DNA of 64,000 bases from Streptococcus hillyeri (GCF_003686955.1 NZ_RCVM01000010.1:1-64000); one strand, 5' to 3'. Shown: positions 52,011 to 63,335, numbered from the stretch's first letter. A program made the numbers and translations. Notes: generated by a model not told the origin, from the sequence alone.

Positions 52011-53456
52011 ATGATGACAACAAACAAAGTGGCAATTTACATCAGGGTCTCCACTACTTCGCAAGCAGAGGAGGGTTACTCTATTGAGGAGCAAAAAGAC
52101 AAGCTCTCCAGCTATTGCAATATTAAAGACTGGAGCATTTACAACATCTACACGGATGGTGGATTTTCAGGGTCAAATACTGAGAGACCTGCTCTTGAAA
52201 AACTCATCAAGGACGCCAAAAAGAAAAAGTTTGATACCGTTCTTGTCTATAAACTGGACCGCCTGAGCCGTAGCCAAAAGGATACCCTCTACTTGATTGA
52301 GGATATTTTTTTAGAAAATAACATAGATTTTGTAAGCCTGCTTGAAAACTTTGACACCTCTACTCCTTTTGGTAAGGCCATGGTGGGGATTTTGTCCGTA
52401 TTCGCCCAGTTAGAACGTGAGCAAATCAAAGAGCGTATGCAACTAGGCAAACTAGGCCGTGCAAAGTCTGGAAAATCTATGATGTGGGCAAAAACTTCCT
52501 ACGGATATGATTACCACAAAGGAACTGGAGAAATGACCATAAATGAACTTGAGGCTATTGTAGTCAAAGACATTTTCCAGTCCTACCTTGAGGGGATGTC
52601 TATTACTAAACTCAGAGATAAAATAAATGAAAAATACCCTAAAACTCCAGCCTGGCATTACAGAATTATCAGAGGTATTCTAGCTAATCCTGTCTACTGT
52701 GGTTACAACCAATACAAGGGGCAGGTATTCCCAGGAAACCATGAACCTATTATCTCTGATGAAGTCTTTAACAAGACTCAAAAAGAACTAAAAATAAGAC
52801 AGCATAAAGCAGCTGAAATAGGTAACCCTAGACCGTTTCAGGCTAAGTACATGCTTTCAGGCATTGCCCAATGTGGTTACTGCCACGCCCCTCTAAAATT
52901 GATACTGGGCGTGATAAGAAAAGACGGTACCAGGTTTATGAAATATGAGTGTTACCAAAGAATACCACGAAAGACTAAAGGCGTGACCGTATATAATAAC
53001 AATGAAAAATGTCACTCTGGTTATTATTACAAAGAAGATATTGAAGCCTATGTCCTAAAAGAAATTAGTAACCTACAAAATGACAATGACTGCCTAGATG
53101 AGCTATTTTCTAACCCAGAAACTGATGCTATTGACCGTGACAACTATCAGAAACAGATAGAGGAGATTACTAAGAAACTTAGTAGACTAAATGACCTCTA
53201 CATAGATGACCGTATCACACTGGAGGATCTGCAAAAGAAGTCTGCTGAGTTCATCACTATTAGAGCGTTTCTTGAGGCTGAGCTAGAAAACGACCCAACA
53301 CTCAAACAACAAGAAAGAAAAGAAGACATGAGGAGCATACTTAGTGCTGAGGATATTTTTTCAATGGACTATGAGCGCCAAAAGGTAATGGTTAGAGCCC
53401 TTATTAACAAGGTTCAGGTCACGGCTGAGAATATTTCTATCAAGTGGAAGATATAA
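52011..53456 (+). CDS. int: Large serine integrase
   Basis: A 481-aa site-specific recombinase. The resolvase domain has the catalytic Ser at about residue 14 (AIYIRVSTTSQAEEGYSIEEQ) and LDRLSRSQKDT; then come a recombinase domain, a zinc ribbon (CGYCHAPLKL...CYQR...CHSGYY) and a C-terminal coiled coil (IEEITKKLSRLNDLYIDDRI). AAAGAGG before the ATG at 52011 decides the start. The stop lies one base before the phage att arm. Confidence 0.95.
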   Translation: MMTTNKVAIYIRVSTTSQAEEGYSIEEQKDKLSSYCNIKDWSIYNIYTDGGFSGSNTERPALEKLIKDAKKKKFDTVLVYKLDRLSRSQKDTLYLIEDIFLENNIDFVSLLENFDTSTPFGKAMVGILSVFAQLEREQIKERMQLGKLGRAKSGKSMMWAKTSYGYDYHKGTGEMTINELEAIVVKDIFQSYLEGMSITKLRDKINEKYPKTPAWHYRIIRGILANPVYCGYNQYKGQVFPGNHEPIISDEVFNKTQKELKIRQHKAAEIGNPRPFQAKYMLSGIAQCGYCHAPLKLILGVIRKDGTRFMKYECYQRIPRKTKGVTVYNNNEKCHSGYYYKEDIEAYVLKEISNLQNDNDCLDELFSNPETDAIDRDNYQKQIEEITKKLSRLNDLYIDDRITLEDLQKKSAEFITIRAFLEAELENDPTLKQQERKEDMRSILSAEDIFSMDYERQKVMVRALINKVQVTAENISIKWKI

Positions 53457-53457
53457 A

Positions 53458-53476
53458 GAATTTTACTATCCTACAT
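53458..53476. other. attR: Right prophage attachment site
   Basis: The arm GAATTTTACTATCCT (53458-53472) begins one base after the integrase stop. The core AT is at 53475-53476, followed by comGC sequence. It pairs with the left arm at 14318-14332 (14 of 15). Confidence 0.75.
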
Positions 53477-53536
53477 TTCTGCCAGAGTGAAAGCTTGTAC
53501 AGTCGTGCGTTTCAATTTTTGAAATACGTTTTTCAT
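53471..53536 (-). pseudogene. comGC: comGC 5' stub
   Basis: ATG overlaps the comGB stop (TAATG). The stub encodes MKNVFQKLKRTTVQAFTL-AEM, then a TAG formed by phage DNA. A basic leader plus AFTLxEM is the prepilin start of ComGC, the major competence pilin. The remaining 80 or so codons of comGC are not found at either prophage end. Confidence 0.85.
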
Positions 53537-54579
53537 TAAAAATATCCTCCCATATTTTGATACATTGGTAATAGCATAGCTGCATAAATCATGACGATCA
53601 TCAGCGCCACAAAAATAAAGATAAGCGGTTGAATGATTTGTGTGCTTTTATTTAGTTTGCTGAAAAATCTCGCCCAAGTTTCCTCGGCAAAGATGTCCAA
53701 TTCACTTCCTAGTTTTGACTTGACCTCGCCGTATTCGATGATGAGAGACAGCTCTCTCAAGAAGAAGGGATAATCCAAAACTTTACTGTGAAAGTCCCGT
53801 CCTGATAAGAGGGCATCTTCCATATCCTTTCCAATTTCTTGAAATAGCAGAGACTTCTGTTCTTGCATGAGTTGGGTAATCTGTGCCAACTCCACACCTT
53901 GTCCTATAAGATTTCCCCATTCCCTGGCATAGTAGGCAGTCAAGTAGAGCTGCACCGCTTTTCCCAAAAAAGGAAGCCGTGATAACTGTGTCCAAACCTT
54001 GAGGTGACTTTGTCTTTTGGCTATGAAAAGAGTCACGAAAACAATAATCAACACCGCCAAAAATGTTCCTAGAAAAATGACAGGGAAATTACTAATAAGA
54101 GTCGTTGCCCAGTTGCCATTTTCCAGTTGAGGTAGAAGGTAGTTTTTCAAACCTAACATAATCAAAACGAGAAAACTAAGTAAAATCACTGGATAGGTAG
54201 CCACTTCTATCAATTTTTTCTTAACCTGAGTGAGATTAGCGAGGTAGCTGTCAATTTTTTGCAAACTGGCTAGGGTGTTACCGTGGATGTCTGCCAAGGA
54301 AAGTTGGGTCACTACCTCATCTGAGAAACCCAGTTCTGCCAACATATCCGCCATACCGCAGCCATTTAGTAAACTTTGCCTCATCTGCTGAGTTTGTTTG
54401 GTCGGTAGTAACTGACTTCGGTCCAAAAAACTAACCATTTCTGTCAGATTAAAGCCTGCACTCATCAGATTGGCAAAGAGCTGAATGACCTTACGCTGAT
54501 CTTTAAGACGTAATTTTTTCGATTTTTCCTTCTTCAAAAGTGAGATGTCCATCTGCAACAAGCTGATCAATCTGTGCAT
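53536..54579 (-). CDS. comGB: ComGB, competence pilus membrane platform
   Basis: A type II secretion/GspF-like protein of about 347 aa with three membrane segments (VILLSFLVLIMLGLKNYLL, VIFLGTFLAVLIIVFVTLFI, PLIFIFVALMIVMIYAAML) and conserved GFSDEVVTQLSLADIHGN and YYAREWGNLIGQG. Start at 54579 (MHRLISLLQMDISLL) matches my memory of the pneumococcal N-terminus. An ATG at 54621 with AAAGGAGG is an alternative. It overlaps comGA. Confidence 0.93.
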   Translation of the reverse strand: MHRLISLLQMDISLLKKEKSKKLRLKDQRKVIQLFANLMSAGFNLTEMVSFLDRSQLLPTKQTQQMRQSLLNGCGMADMLAELGFSDEVVTQLSLADIHGNTLASLQKIDSYLANLTQVKKKLIEVATYPVILLSFLVLIMLGLKNYLLPQLENGNWATTLISNFPVIFLGTFLAVLIIVFVTLFIAKRQSHLKVWTQLSRLPFLGKAVQLYLTAYYAREWGNLIGQGVELAQITQLMQEQKSLLFQEIGKDMEDALLSGRDFHSKVLDYPFFLRELSLIIEYGEVKSKLGSELDIFAEETWARFFSKLNKSTQIIQPLIFIFVALMIVMIYAAMLLPMYQNMGGYF

Positions 54580-55444
54580 TCCACTGGTCCGGCTGGTGGT
54601 TTTGGAAATGGTCTTGGGCATAATCAATAATTCCTCCTTTCCCGATAAGACGCTGATAAGCAATCCCTCGTAAACTATTGTGAAGTTCTTCTGGAGATAC
54701 CCCTAATTCTAATAATCTAGCATAGACTCCTGGGATACTTTTAGCGTGAATGGTTGAAAAGACAACAGTTCCTGTTAGACTGGCTCTAATCACCGCACGC
54801 GCCGTCTCACTGTCACGAATTTCACCAATAATCAGAACATCTGGTCTATGGCGGAGCGACAGCTTTATCAAAGCATCATAAGTCATGCCAATACTGTCAT
54901 TGAGTTGTAACTGAAGCATGGACGGGTCTTTTATCTCTACAGGATCTTCGATGGAAATGACTTGCTGACCTGCAAAGCGCTCAGCGACCAATTGATGCAT
55001 CAAGGTTGTTTTGCCACTCCCAACTGGCCCCGAAAAAAGATAGAGCCCTCGACCAGATAATTTTTCCTTAAGCTTATTAAGCCCATCAAACCAGTATTTG
55101 AGCTCAATCCGCCCGCTGAAAAGAATCCGAATCACTAGACTTTCCTGGCCACGATAATCCCTAACGCTAGATAAGCGCAAGCTCACTTTTTCCTCATTAT
55201 CCAGTTCGTAGTCACAAGACCCTAGCTGACTACGGCGTTTTTCACCAACATTCATACCAGATACAAACTTAAAGTGACTGATAAGACTAGCCATCTCCTC
55301 CTTGGCATACTCACCCATGAAACGGCGCTCATCTCCAATTCTCATAAAAAGTTCATAGTTGATTTCCCTCGGCAGCAGATAAATGTCTTGGACATCTAAG
55401 TCCACTGCTTTCTGAATAATTTCCTTTGCAAGTTCTTGTACCAT
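54503..55444 (-). CDS. comGA: ComGA, competence pilus ATPase
   Basis: A 313-aa PilB/GspE-family ATPase. Walker A is GPVGSGKTTL, the Asp box/Walker B region is RPDVLIIGEIRDSETA, with VFSTIHAKS after it. It powers pilus assembly for DNA uptake. AAGGAGGCGTT precedes the ATG. A ComX box 19 bp upstream marks it as the first gene of the late competence operon. Confidence 0.95.
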   Translation of the reverse strand: MVQELAKEIIQKAVDLDVQDIYLLPREINYELFMRIGDERRFMGEYAKEEMASLISHFKFVSGMNVGEKRRSQLGSCDYELDNEEKVSLRLSSVRDYRGQESLVIRILFSGRIELKYWFDGLNKLKEKLSGRGLYLFSGPVGSGKTTLMHQLVAERFAGQQVISIEDPVEIKDPSMLQLQLNDSIGMTYDALIKLSLRHRPDVLIIGEIRDSETARAVIRASLTGTVVFSTIHAKSIPGVYARLLELGVSPEELHNSLRGIAYQRLIGKGGIIDYAQDHFQNHQPDQWNAQIDQLVADGHLTFEEGKIEKITS

Positions 55445-55462
55445 AACGCCTCCTTACCTAAC

Positions 55463-55470
55463 TATTCGTA
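55463..55470 (-). promoter_or_regulatory. ComX (SigX) box of the comG operon
   Basis: TACGAATA on the minus strand, the standard streptococcal late-competence promoter element, followed by TAGGTAAGGAGG and comGA. Confidence 0.92.
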
Positions 55471-55478
55471 AGGACACC

Positions 55479-55509
55479 AAAAAATCTTGCCACAAGGACA
55501 AGATTTTTT
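55479..55509 (-). terminator. Terminator of xfp
   Basis: 11-bp stem AAAAAATCTTG/CAAGATTTTTT with a 9-base loop and T-run on the minus strand. It insulates comGA from xfp transcription. Confidence 0.9.
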
Positions 55510-55514
55510 CTGTT

Positions 55515-57881
55515 TTAATTGATATTCTCCCACTTCCAATCACGGACTTCTGGGATGTCATCTCCGTTTTCACGGATGTAAGCTGTATGGTAAGCAACTT
55601 TGTCGTCCATTTCTTGGGCAAAGGCTGACGCTTTGTCTCCTAGTGCAGCTTGAGCCGCATCTTTGGCAATGTGGAAGCGGTCCATCTCTGACATCACTCG
55701 CATGTCAAATGGGGTTGTGATATCGCCATTTTCACGGTAACCATGGATATAAACGTTATGGTTAGCTCGGTCAAAGAAGAGGTCACGAATCATGCCTTCA
55801 TAACCGTGGAATCCAAAGATAACTGGTTTATCCGTTGTGAAGAGTTTGTTAAAGACTTCATCTGACAAACCTCGTGGATCCACTTTTGGTGAACGGAGCT
55901 TGAGAATATCCACCACATTGATAAAGCGAATCTTAAGTTTTGGGAAAGCTTTATGTAGGATAGAAATACCTGCCAAAACTTCCAAGTTTGGTTCGGTACC
56001 TGCTGCCGCAAAGACAACATCTGGCTCTTCATCTGGTGAGACATTTGATGCCCAGTCAATGACTTTATAACCTTCACGAACCAATTCTTCTGCTTCTGCG
56101 ATTGAGTAGAACTGTGGTCGTGGATGCTTAGAAGTGACAATCACATTAACCTTATCTTCGTCTGCGAGAGCTTTTTCCATAACCGCAAAAAGTGAGTTAC
56201 TGTCTGCTGGCAAGTATTCACGGATGTACTCTGGTGTTTTCTCTGCCAAGTGTGTCAGAAGACCTGGATCTTGGTGAGTGTAACCATTATGGTCTTGTTG
56301 GAAAACGGTTGAAGTCGCAATCAAGTTAAGGGCTGGGTAATTTTTACGCCAGTCCGTATGTGTCTTAGACTTACGTAACCATTTAAAATGTTGCGTAATC
56401 ATTGAATCAACGACACGGAGGAAGGATTCATACGATGCAAAGAAGCCATGGCGTCCTGTCAAGACATAGCCTTCTAGGAAACCTTCAGCTTGGTGTTCTG
56501 AAAGTTGTGAATCAATAACGCGTCCTACTGGAGAAATCCACTCATCGTAAGACTCATCACGACGACCAAGCCATTGACGATTCGTCACTTTAAAGACATT
56601 ATTGAGACGATTTGACTTGGTTTCATCTGGACCAAAGACACGGAAGTTATCTGGGTTAGCCTCTACCAGGTCAGCCACATAATTCCCAAATTCAATCATG
56701 TCTTGTTTCATAAGGGCACCTGGAGTTGAGGTATCAATAGCATGTTTACGCCAGTCTGCTAAGTCAAGTTTTTTCACGACACCTGCATTGGTGATTGGGT
56801 TCATGGACATCCGACGATCACCTTTTGGTGAAATGGCACGAATCTCTTCTTTCACATAGCCTTTTTCATCAAATAATTCTTCTGGGCGATAAGAATGAAG
56901 CCAATCCGTTAAATGATCAATGTGCTCCATGTGACCTGCTTCGACTGGAATTGGTACTTGATGGGCACGGAAGCCGCCTTCAATTGGTTCACCATTCCAT
57001 TCTTTTGGTCCTGTCCATCCATTTGGAATACGAACAATCAATACTGGCCAAGCTGGTTGGCTAGCTTCTTCTGCTGGATGCTTGCGAGCTTCTGTTTGAA
57101 TGGCTTTGATTTCTTCAATCACCTTGTCAAGGGTTTCTGCCATTTGAACATGAACAAGATCTGGATTTGTTCCTTCGACAAAGTAAGGTTTCCAGCCAAA
57201 ACCATTGAAAAGGTGCGTGAGTTCCTCATCCGTCTTACGAGCCATAATGGTTGGATTGTGGATTTTACCACCATTGAGGTAAAGAATTGGAAGAACAGCA
57301 CCATCATTTACTGGATTGATAAAGGTATTTGAGAACCAGCCAGCCGTTAAAGGTCCTGTTTCAGCTTCCCCATCACCAATAACTGTTGCCGCAATGACAT
57401 CAGGGTTATCTAAGATTGCACCTGTGGCATGCGAGAGGGCATAACCCAACTCACCACCTTCGTGGATTGAGCCTGGTGTTTCAGGGGCAGCGTGCGAAGC
57501 GATTCCTCCTGGGAAAGAGAAGATTTTACAAAGTTGTTTCAAACCTTCTTCATCTTGAGTAATCTGTGGGTAACGCTCGGTGTAAGAACCATCAATGTAT
57601 GAGTTTGACACCATAACTTGCCCACCATGTCCTGGACCTTCGATATAGAACATGTCAAGGTCATATTTATTGATGACACGGTTAAGATGGGCATAGATGA
57701 AATTTTGTCCTGAGATTGTGCCCCAGTGTCCAATTGGGTGTACCTTAACATCCTCTGCTGTGACTTCACGGCGAAGTAAAGGGTTATCTTTCAAGTACAT
57801 TTGAGCAACTGAGATGTAGTTGGCTGCACGCCACCAGGCATCTACTTTTGAGAGGTAGTCTGTTGAATTAAAATCTGTCAT
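55515..57881 (-). CDS. xfp: Phosphoketolase
   Basis: A 788-aa TPP enzyme that splits xylulose-5-P (and perhaps fructose-6-P) into acetyl-P and glyceraldehyde-3-P. Signatures: [43 protein letters not shown] (TPP site) and KHPRPQF. Full family length. It follows the arabinose genes, which supply xylulose-5-P, after a terminator, so it may have its own promoter. Confidence 0.95.
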   Translation of the reverse strand: MTDFNSTDYLSKVDAWWRAANYISVAQMYLKDNPLLRREVTAEDVKVHPIGHWGTISGQNFIYAHLNRVINKYDLDMFYIEGPGHGGQVMVSNSYIDGSYTERYPQITQDEEGLKQLCKIFSFPGGIASHAAPETPGSIHEGGELGYALSHATGAILDNPDVIAATVIGDGEAETGPLTAGWFSNTFINPVNDGAVLPILYLNGGKIHNPTIMARKTDEELTHLFNGFGWKPYFVEGTNPDLVHVQMAETLDKVIEEIKAIQTEARKHPAEEASQPAWPVLIVRIPNGWTGPKEWNGEPIEGGFRAHQVPIPVEAGHMEHIDHLTDWLHSYRPEELFDEKGYVKEEIRAISPKGDRRMSMNPITNAGVVKKLDLADWRKHAIDTSTPGALMKQDMIEFGNYVADLVEANPDNFRVFGPDETKSNRLNNVFKVTNRQWLGRRDESYDEWISPVGRVIDSQLSEHQAEGFLEGYVLTGRHGFFASYESFLRVVDSMITQHFKWLRKSKTHTDWRKNYPALNLIATSTVFQQDHNGYTHQDPGLLTHLAEKTPEYIREYLPADSNSLFAVMEKALADEDKVNVIVTSKHPRPQFYSIAEAEELVREGYKVIDWASNVSPDEEPDVVFAAAGTEPNLEVLAGISILHKAFPKLKIRFINVVDILKLRSPKVDPRGLSDEVFNKLFTTDKPVIFGFHGYEGMIRDLFFDRANHNVYIHGYRENGDITTPFDMRVMSEMDRFHIAKDAAQAALGDKASAFAQEMDDKVAYHTAYIRENGDDIPEVRDWKWENIN

Positions 57882-57935
57882 GATGATTTTCCTTTTTGTC
57901 TTAATTTTGTGAGTTTTATCACGTTGAATGTTAAA

Positions 57936-57966
57936 GAGAATGGCTGATTTTGCTCAGCCAGTTCTC
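57936..57966 (-). terminator. Terminator between araA and xfp
   Basis: Stem GAGAACTGGCTGA/TCAGCCATTCTC followed by TTTAA on the minus strand; it may be partial, allowing read-through to xfp. Confidence 0.7.
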
Positions 57967-57996
57967 CAATTGTCTATAAATAAACTAATATAATCA

Positions 57997-59421
57997 CTAC
58001 TTAATCAACACATATTCTAGGCCAACTAATTTAGCCCAAGCAATGATTTGATCTGATGTCAAATTAAGTGAAACAACGGTATGGTGGCCTCCACCAGCTT
58101 CAATCCATGCTTTGACACCATCTTGGAAGTTTGGCATCACTTCCCATAGGACGCGTGCTACTGGTAAGTTTGGAGCAGGTTCAGTTGGTTCAAAAGCTTT
58201 TACTTCATTAATCAATAATTTATAATGCGTTCCAAAATCTGCCATTGACACAACAACACCGTCACCAGCTTTACCATCGAAAACGAGACGTGCTGGGTCT
58301 GCTTTACCACCAATTCCTAGTGGAGATACGACAATTTTAGGTTTATTAACAGCTAAGGATGGATCAACTTCAAGCATGTGTGATTGAAGCGCAGCCTCTT
58401 TACCAAGAGCTAATTCATAAGTGTAATCTTCCATAAATCCTGTATTTTGATTATGAGACATAACTTTCATGAAACGATCAAGAGCAGCTGTTTTCCAGTC
58501 TCCTTCACCAGCAAAGCCGTATCCTTGCGCCATCAAACGTTGAGTCGCTAAACCAGGTAATTGTTCCATACCGTGTAAATCTTCAAAGTTATCAGAGAAT
58601 GCCGTGTAACCTCCGGCATCCAAGAAGCGTTTTAGAGCAATTTCATAGCGAGCTTGAACTTTCACATGATATTCCCAAGTGTCAACATCATAGTTACCAT
58701 AATCGAAGTCATAAAGTTCCTTGTACTCAGCAAAGAGGGCATCTACTTCTTCATCAGTCACTTGATTAATCACTTCAACTAAATCACCAATGCCAAAGTA
58801 ATCTACAGTCCAACCAAACTGGATTTGTGCCTCTACCTTATCCCCTTCAGTCACACCGACATTACGCATGTTATCTCCAAAGCGGGCAACTTTAATTTCA
58901 AAGCCAGCATTATAAGCTACTGCGACATCCATCCATTGACCAATTTGTTTTTGGATAGATTCATTTTTCCAGTAGCCGACAACAACCTTGTTATTTTTCT
59001 TAAGACGAGCATTGATGAAGCCGTATTCACGGTCCCCATGAGCTGCTTGATTCAAATTCATAAAGTCCATATCAATGGTTCCCCATGGAATAGATTCATT
59101 ATATTGCGTTGCTAAGTGCAAGAGTGGTTTTTGGAGCAATTTTGTCCCACGAATCCACATTTTTGCAGGTGAGAAAGTGTGCATCCAAGTTACAACACCA
59201 GCCACTTCATCACGATAATTAATTTCTTTCATCAATTTTGTGATAGTATCAGCTGATACAGCTAATTCTTCTTGGAAAACAAGTGGATATGGCAAATGAC
59301 CGCTAGCATTTAACGTTGCAACCATTTCACGCGCATGCTTTTTAACTTCTTCAAGAGCCTCTTCACCATACAAATGTTGTGACCCTACAACAAACCAAAA
59401 TTCTTTTTTTGCTTCTAGCAT
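57997..59421 (-). CDS. araA: L-arabinose isomerase
   Basis: A 474-aa enzyme converting L-arabinose to L-ribulose. It starts [15 protein letters not shown], contains [37 protein letters not shown] metal region (Glu residues) and the C-terminal [17 protein letters not shown] with the metal His. Full length. Confidence 0.96.
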   Translation of the reverse strand: MLEAKKEFWFVVGSQHLYGEEALEEVKKHAREMVATLNASGHLPYPLVFQEELAVSADTITKLMKEINYRDEVAGVVTWMHTFSPAKMWIRGTKLLQKPLLHLATQYNESIPWGTIDMDFMNLNQAAHGDREYGFINARLKKNNKVVVGYWKNESIQKQIGQWMDVAVAYNAGFEIKVARFGDNMRNVGVTEGDKVEAQIQFGWTVDYFGIGDLVEVINQVTDEEVDALFAEYKELYDFDYGNYDVDTWEYHVKVQARYEIALKRFLDAGGYTAFSDNFEDLHGMEQLPGLATQRLMAQGYGFAGEGDWKTAALDRFMKVMSHNQNTGFMEDYTYELALGKEAALQSHMLEVDPSLAVNKPKIVVSPLGIGGKADPARLVFDGKAGDGVVVSMADFGTHYKLLINEVKAFEPTEPAPNLPVARVLWEVMPNFQDGVKAWIEAGGGHHTVVSLNLTSDQIIAWAKLVGLEYVLIK

Positions 59422-59451
59422 AATAAACTCCTTTTCTCTTTTTAGATAATA

Positions 59452-60147
59452 TTATTTTTGACCATAGTAAGCATTTTTCCCATGCTTTCTGAGATAGTGT
59501 TTATCTAACACATATTGTGGTAACTCAGGTGCAAATGGGTTCAAAAAGCGAGTGATGGCATTCATGCGACAAACTTCTTCTAAAACAACAGCATGCATGA
59601 CCGCATCATCAGCATCTTTCCCCCAAGTAAACGGACCGTGTCCTTGCAATAAAATTCCTGGTACAGCCACTGGATCTAAGCCACGTTTAGTAAATGTTTC
59701 AACAATGACATTACCTGTCTCATGCTCATAACCAGCATCTAATTCTTCCTTACTTAGGAAACGTGCACAAGGTACTGTCCCATAGAAAGTATCAGCGTGA
59801 GTTGTTCCCATCGCTGGAACATCCAATCCCGACTGTGCCCAACTAGCTGCCCAAGGCGAGTGGGTATGTACAATACCACCAATCTCAGGATATGTTTTAT
59901 AAAGCACAGCATGAGTTGGCATATCAGATGATGGGCGCAAGTTTCCTTCTACAACGTTACCATCAAAGTCACAAACAACCATATCATCTGCTGTCATGAC
60001 ATCATAATCAACTCCAGATGGTTTAATCACAAAGAGACCCGATTCACGATCAACTTGGCTGACATTTCCCCAAGTGTATTTGATAAGATCTCGTTTAGGT
60101 AGTTCTAAGTTTGCTTGAAATACCTTTTCTTTTAATTCTTCTAGCAT
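59452..60147 (-). CDS. araD: L-ribulose-5-phosphate 4-epimerase
   Basis: A 231-aa class II aldolase-fold enzyme making D-xylulose-5-[45 protein letters not shown] (zinc His pair) and [11 protein letters not shown] are all present. It lies between araB and araA. Confidence 0.95.
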   Translation of the reverse strand: MLEELKEKVFQANLELPKRDLIKYTWGNVSQVDRESGLFVIKPSGVDYDVMTADDMVVCDFDGNVVEGNLRPSSDMPTHAVLYKTYPEIGGIVHTHSPWAASWAQSGLDVPAMGTTHADTFYGTVPCARFLSKEELDAGYEHETGNVIVETFTKRGLDPVAVPGILLQGHGPFTWGKDADDAVMHAVVLEEVCRMNAITRFLNPFAPELPQYVLDKHYLRKHGKNAYYGQK

Positions 60148-60155
60148 ATAGCCTC

Positions 60156-61742
60156 CTATATTTTTTCAACTGCTAATTTTTCCACTGGCAAGCCATTTTT
60201 ATAAGTCTCAAGATACGCTTTAAATCCTTCAACATCAGTTACTTCTGGTTGAACCGTTTGAACCGCAGCATTGGCAAATACGACGCCATCAAGATAATCT
60301 TCTAATGACGTTTCAGCCGCAGTTAGGTAATCTGCTAAAAGTGCAATTCCCCAAGCACCACCCTCTCCTGCTGTCTCCATCACAGAAACTGGACTTGACA
60401 TTGCTCCTGCCAACAATTGTTGGGCAACCTGAGGGGTTTTGAAAATACCACCGTGACCTAACAGTTTATCAATTGCAACTGCCTCTTTGTCCACTAGAAT
60501 CTCCATGCCAATCGCTAATGTTGTGAAAGCAGACAGGATATGGCTTCTCATAAGATTAGGCACTGTAAAACGACTTTCTGGAGTTCTCATAAGAAGCGGA
60601 CGTCCTTCAGTCAATCCAGTAATACTTTCACCTGAATAATAACCATAACTTAATAGACCACCACAATCTTTTTCACCTGTTAAGGCTGCATTAAAGAGTA
60701 GTGGATACAATTCAGCATCTGAGATTTCTTGTCCTGATAGGGCTGAAAACTCTTTAAATAATTTAACCCAAGCATTGATATCTGAACTACAGTTATTCGC
60801 ATGTACCATCGCTACGGCGTCACCAACTGGTGTCGTTACAATATCAATTTCTGAATAACGATTTTCTAGTTCTTTTTCAAGAACAATCATAGCAAAAATA
60901 GACGTTCCAGCAGACACATTTCCTGTACGCTGTCTGACACTATTTGTCGCTACCATTCCTGTCCCAGCATCACCTTCTGGGGGACACAACTGACTTCCTG
61001 CTTGGAGTTGACCTGTTGGGTCCAACAGTTTAGCACCTTGTTCAGTCAATGTTCCAGCTACGGTACCAGCGGATAACACTTTCGGTAAAATAGCTTTCAG
61101 GTCCCAAGGAAGTTGATATTGTTGCGTTAACTCAGCAAATTGGTTAAGAAAAACACTATTATAATCACCAGTGGTTGAATCAATAGGAAACATTCCAGAA
61201 GCATCTCCGACTCCCAAAACTTTTTCACCTGTTAATTGCCAATGGATGTAACCTGCTAAAGTAGTGACATATGCTATTTTAGAAACATGTTCCTCTTGAT
61301 TTAAAATAGCTTGATATAGGTGAGCGATACTCCAACGCTCAGGAATGTTAAAGTCAAACAATTGACTGAGTTCGTGTGCTGCTTGACCAGTAATCGTATT
61401 TCGCCAAGTTCTAAACGGCACCAATAACTTATCTTCTTTATCGAACGCTAGATAACCGTGCATCATGGCACTAAAGCCAATTTGCCCAATCTTTGTTAAA
61501 TCAACCTGATACGTCATTTTGACATCTTGAACAAGTTCACGGTAAGCAGATTGCAAACCTTGCCAAATACTGTCCAAAGAATAAGTCCAAATCCCATCGA
61601 CTAGTTGATTTTCCCAATCATGACTACCAGAGGCAATCGGTTGTTTCTGACTATCAATCAAAACAGCTTTGATACGAGTTGAACCAAACTCAACTCCTAA
61701 CGAGGTCCGACCGTTCGTCAAATCGTCAATGATATGTCTCAT
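60156..61742 (-). CDS. araB: Ribulokinase (FGGY family)
   Basis: A 528-aa sugar kinase phosphorylating L-ribulose. [17 protein letters not shown] is the phosphate-binding start, [13 protein letters not shown] the sugar region and [18 protein letters not shown] the C-terminal ATP region. Its size and operon with araD and araA make ribulokinase the best call. GGAGGATTCT precedes the ATG at 61742, which I prefer over the in-frame ATG at 61775. Confidence 0.9.
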   Translation of the reverse strand: MRHIIDDLTNGRTSLGVEFGSTRIKAVLIDSQKQPIASGSHDWENQLVDGIWTYSLDSIWQGLQSAYRELVQDVKMTYQVDLTKIGQIGFSAMMHGYLAFDKEDKLLVPFRTWRNTITGQAAHELSQLFDFNIPERWSIAHLYQAILNQEEHVSKIAYVTTLAGYIHWQLTGEKVLGVGDASGMFPIDSTTGDYNSVFLNQFAELTQQYQLPWDLKAILPKVLSAGTVAGTLTEQGAKLLDPTGQLQAGSQLCPPEGDAGTGMVATNSVRQRTGNVSAGTSIFAMIVLEKELENRYSEIDIVTTPVGDAVAMVHANNCSSDINAWVKLFKEFSALSGQEISDAELYPLLFNAALTGEKDCGGLLSYGYYSGESITGLTEGRPLLMRTPESRFTVPNLMRSHILSAFTTLAIGMEILVDKEAVAIDKLLGHGGIFKTPQVAQQLLAGAMSSPVSVMETAGEGGAWGIALLADYLTAAETSLEDYLDGVVFANAAVQTVQPEVTDVEGFKAYLETYKNGLPVEKLAVEKI

Positions 61743-61810
61743 AGAATCCTCCTTTTGATTATCTCTTGTATTCATATATTCTTATAATCTTACATTTTTA
61801 ATAAATGTAT

Positions 61811-61842
61811 AAAATGAGCACCCTCTTCAGGAAGCTCATTTT
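61811..61842 (-). terminator. Terminator upstream of araB
   Basis: Stem AAAATGAGC/GCTCATTTT with a T-run on both strands, between the 76-aa membrane-protein gene and araB. The ara operon therefore probably has its own promoter in the 70 bp before araB; I see only weak candidates and no cre site. Confidence 0.75.
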
Positions 61843-61880
61843 TTATACTTTTTTGAAAATATATTTCGTATTTAAGTCAC

Positions 61881-62108
61881 TTAAGATTTACTATTCTCTC
61901 TACTCTTTTTATATTCTCCAAATGAAGAATATGCAGTATAGAAAATAACTATTATTAAGGAACTGTAAAAAATGAGATTTAATACTGTTAATAAATTTTT
62001 ACCCATCTGAATCGTTTCACACACTGTTTGAATTAGCCAAAATGAACAAACCATTGACGTCAGACCGTACAGACGAAATTTCGATTTAGCATCCAATTCA
62101 TTTTTCAT
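61881..62108 (-). CDS. Small membrane protein (75 aa)
   Basis: Starts MKNELDAKSKFRLYGLTSMV and has two membrane segments (VCSFWLIQTVCETI; LIFYSSLIIVIFYTAY). The ATG at 62108 follows TAATGGAGC. Found behind the sugar transporter genes. No family recognised. Confidence 0.6.
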   Translation of the reverse strand: MKNELDAKSKFRLYGLTSMVCSFWLIQTVCETIQMGKNLLTVLNLIFYSSLIIVIFYTAYSSFGEYKKSRENSKS

Positions 62109-62127
62109 AATTGCTCCATTATAATTA

Positions 62128-63335
62128 TTAACGTTTACGACGTTTTGAATAGATATCGATAGCCACAGCAAGAAGTAATACTAAACCTTTAATAGTTTGA
62201 ATCAAGGCCGAGTCAACACCCATGATTGACAAGCCCTGATTAATCACACCAATCACTGCTGCACCGATAACAACACCTGGAACTGTACCAATACCACCGG
62301 TAACCGCTGTTCCTCCCACGAAACATGAGGCAATAGCATCCATCTCAAAAGAATTACCTGTCGCAGCTGATGCAGAACTTAGACGCGATAACATTGTGCT
62401 ACAGATGATAAAAATCCCATATGAACATATAGTAAAAAGTCAACACGTTTTGTATTAATACCAGAAAGCATAGCTGCACGGCGGTTACCACCTACAGCAT
62501 ATACGTGACGACCAAAGACCGTTTTAGTCAAAATAAAATTATAAACAGCAACAAGAACACCAACAATTACAAGCATAATTGGAATACCGCCTTGCGTAGC
62601 ATTACCAGATGTAGCAAATGGATAGGTTAGTGCCGCAATTACAACTGTAGTCGCACCAATTTTAGCATATGTAGTTGAAAGTGGTTCAACATCAAGTCCC
62701 ACCATGAAAGCTTTTTTACGATTTCTAAATTGACCATAAGCAAATGCCAAAATTAATAATACTCCAACAACAACTGTCAAACCATCAAATGGTCCCCAAA
62801 ATCCCAAAACATTTGGGAGATAGCTCGCAGCAATAGCGTTAAATGAAGAATCATTTACAGGAATTGAAGCATTAATCATTGTAGTTGCAAGACCACGAAA
62901 CACCAGCATACCAGCAAGTGTTGTAATAAACCCAGGAATCCCCACATAGGCAACCCAAAATCCTTGCCAAACACCAATAATTAAACCAATGACAATGCCT
63001 ACTAAAATCGCCATCAACCAATTAATATGCATATCTTGCATCAATAAGGCGATACAACCACCAATGAAACCGACTAGAGAACCTACGGATAAGTCAATAT
63101 GAGTTGCAATAATAACCATTACCATACCAATAGCCAAAATAACAACATATGCATTTTGTTGAACCAACTGGACTACTGTATTTGGTTGAAGTAAAAGACC
63201 TCCTGTTAGAACTTGGAAAACTGCAATGATGACAATCAAAGCTCCAACAATACCATACTGACGGCTATTTGCTAAAAGTGATGCAAACAAGCCTTTATCT
63301 ACTTTTTGTTCACCTGTATTTGTTTGTGCACTCAT
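62128..63335 (-). pseudogene. CUT2 sugar ABC permease, frameshifted
   Basis: The first part (63335 to 62379) is a ribose/xylose/arabinose-type permease with GMVMVIIATHIDLSVGSLVG and ends wrongly in SSVAQCYRV. The C-terminal part resumes in another frame at 62394 as MLSRLSSASAATGNSFEMDA...TAVTGGIGTVPGVV. A loss of four bases near 62393 (GTAGC-AGGT-ACAATG to GTAGCACAATG) would explain the shift. If real, uptake by this transporter is lost. Confidence 0.75.

Larger units (their letters stand above)
14316..53474. mobile_element. Prophage of about 39.2 kb in comGC/comGD
   Basis: A full siphovirus gene set lies between two fragments of competence pilin genes: serine integrase, CI/Cro/antirepressor, initiator and origin, recombination genes, late activator, terminase, portal, MuF, capsid, tail, holins and lysin. 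Lysogeny genes read rightward; all others read leftward. Apparent defects are few: terS has no normal start codon and the initiator gene start is unclear. Serine-integrase prophages in comGC/comYC are known in pneumococci, where they abolish transformation. Confidence 0.95.
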
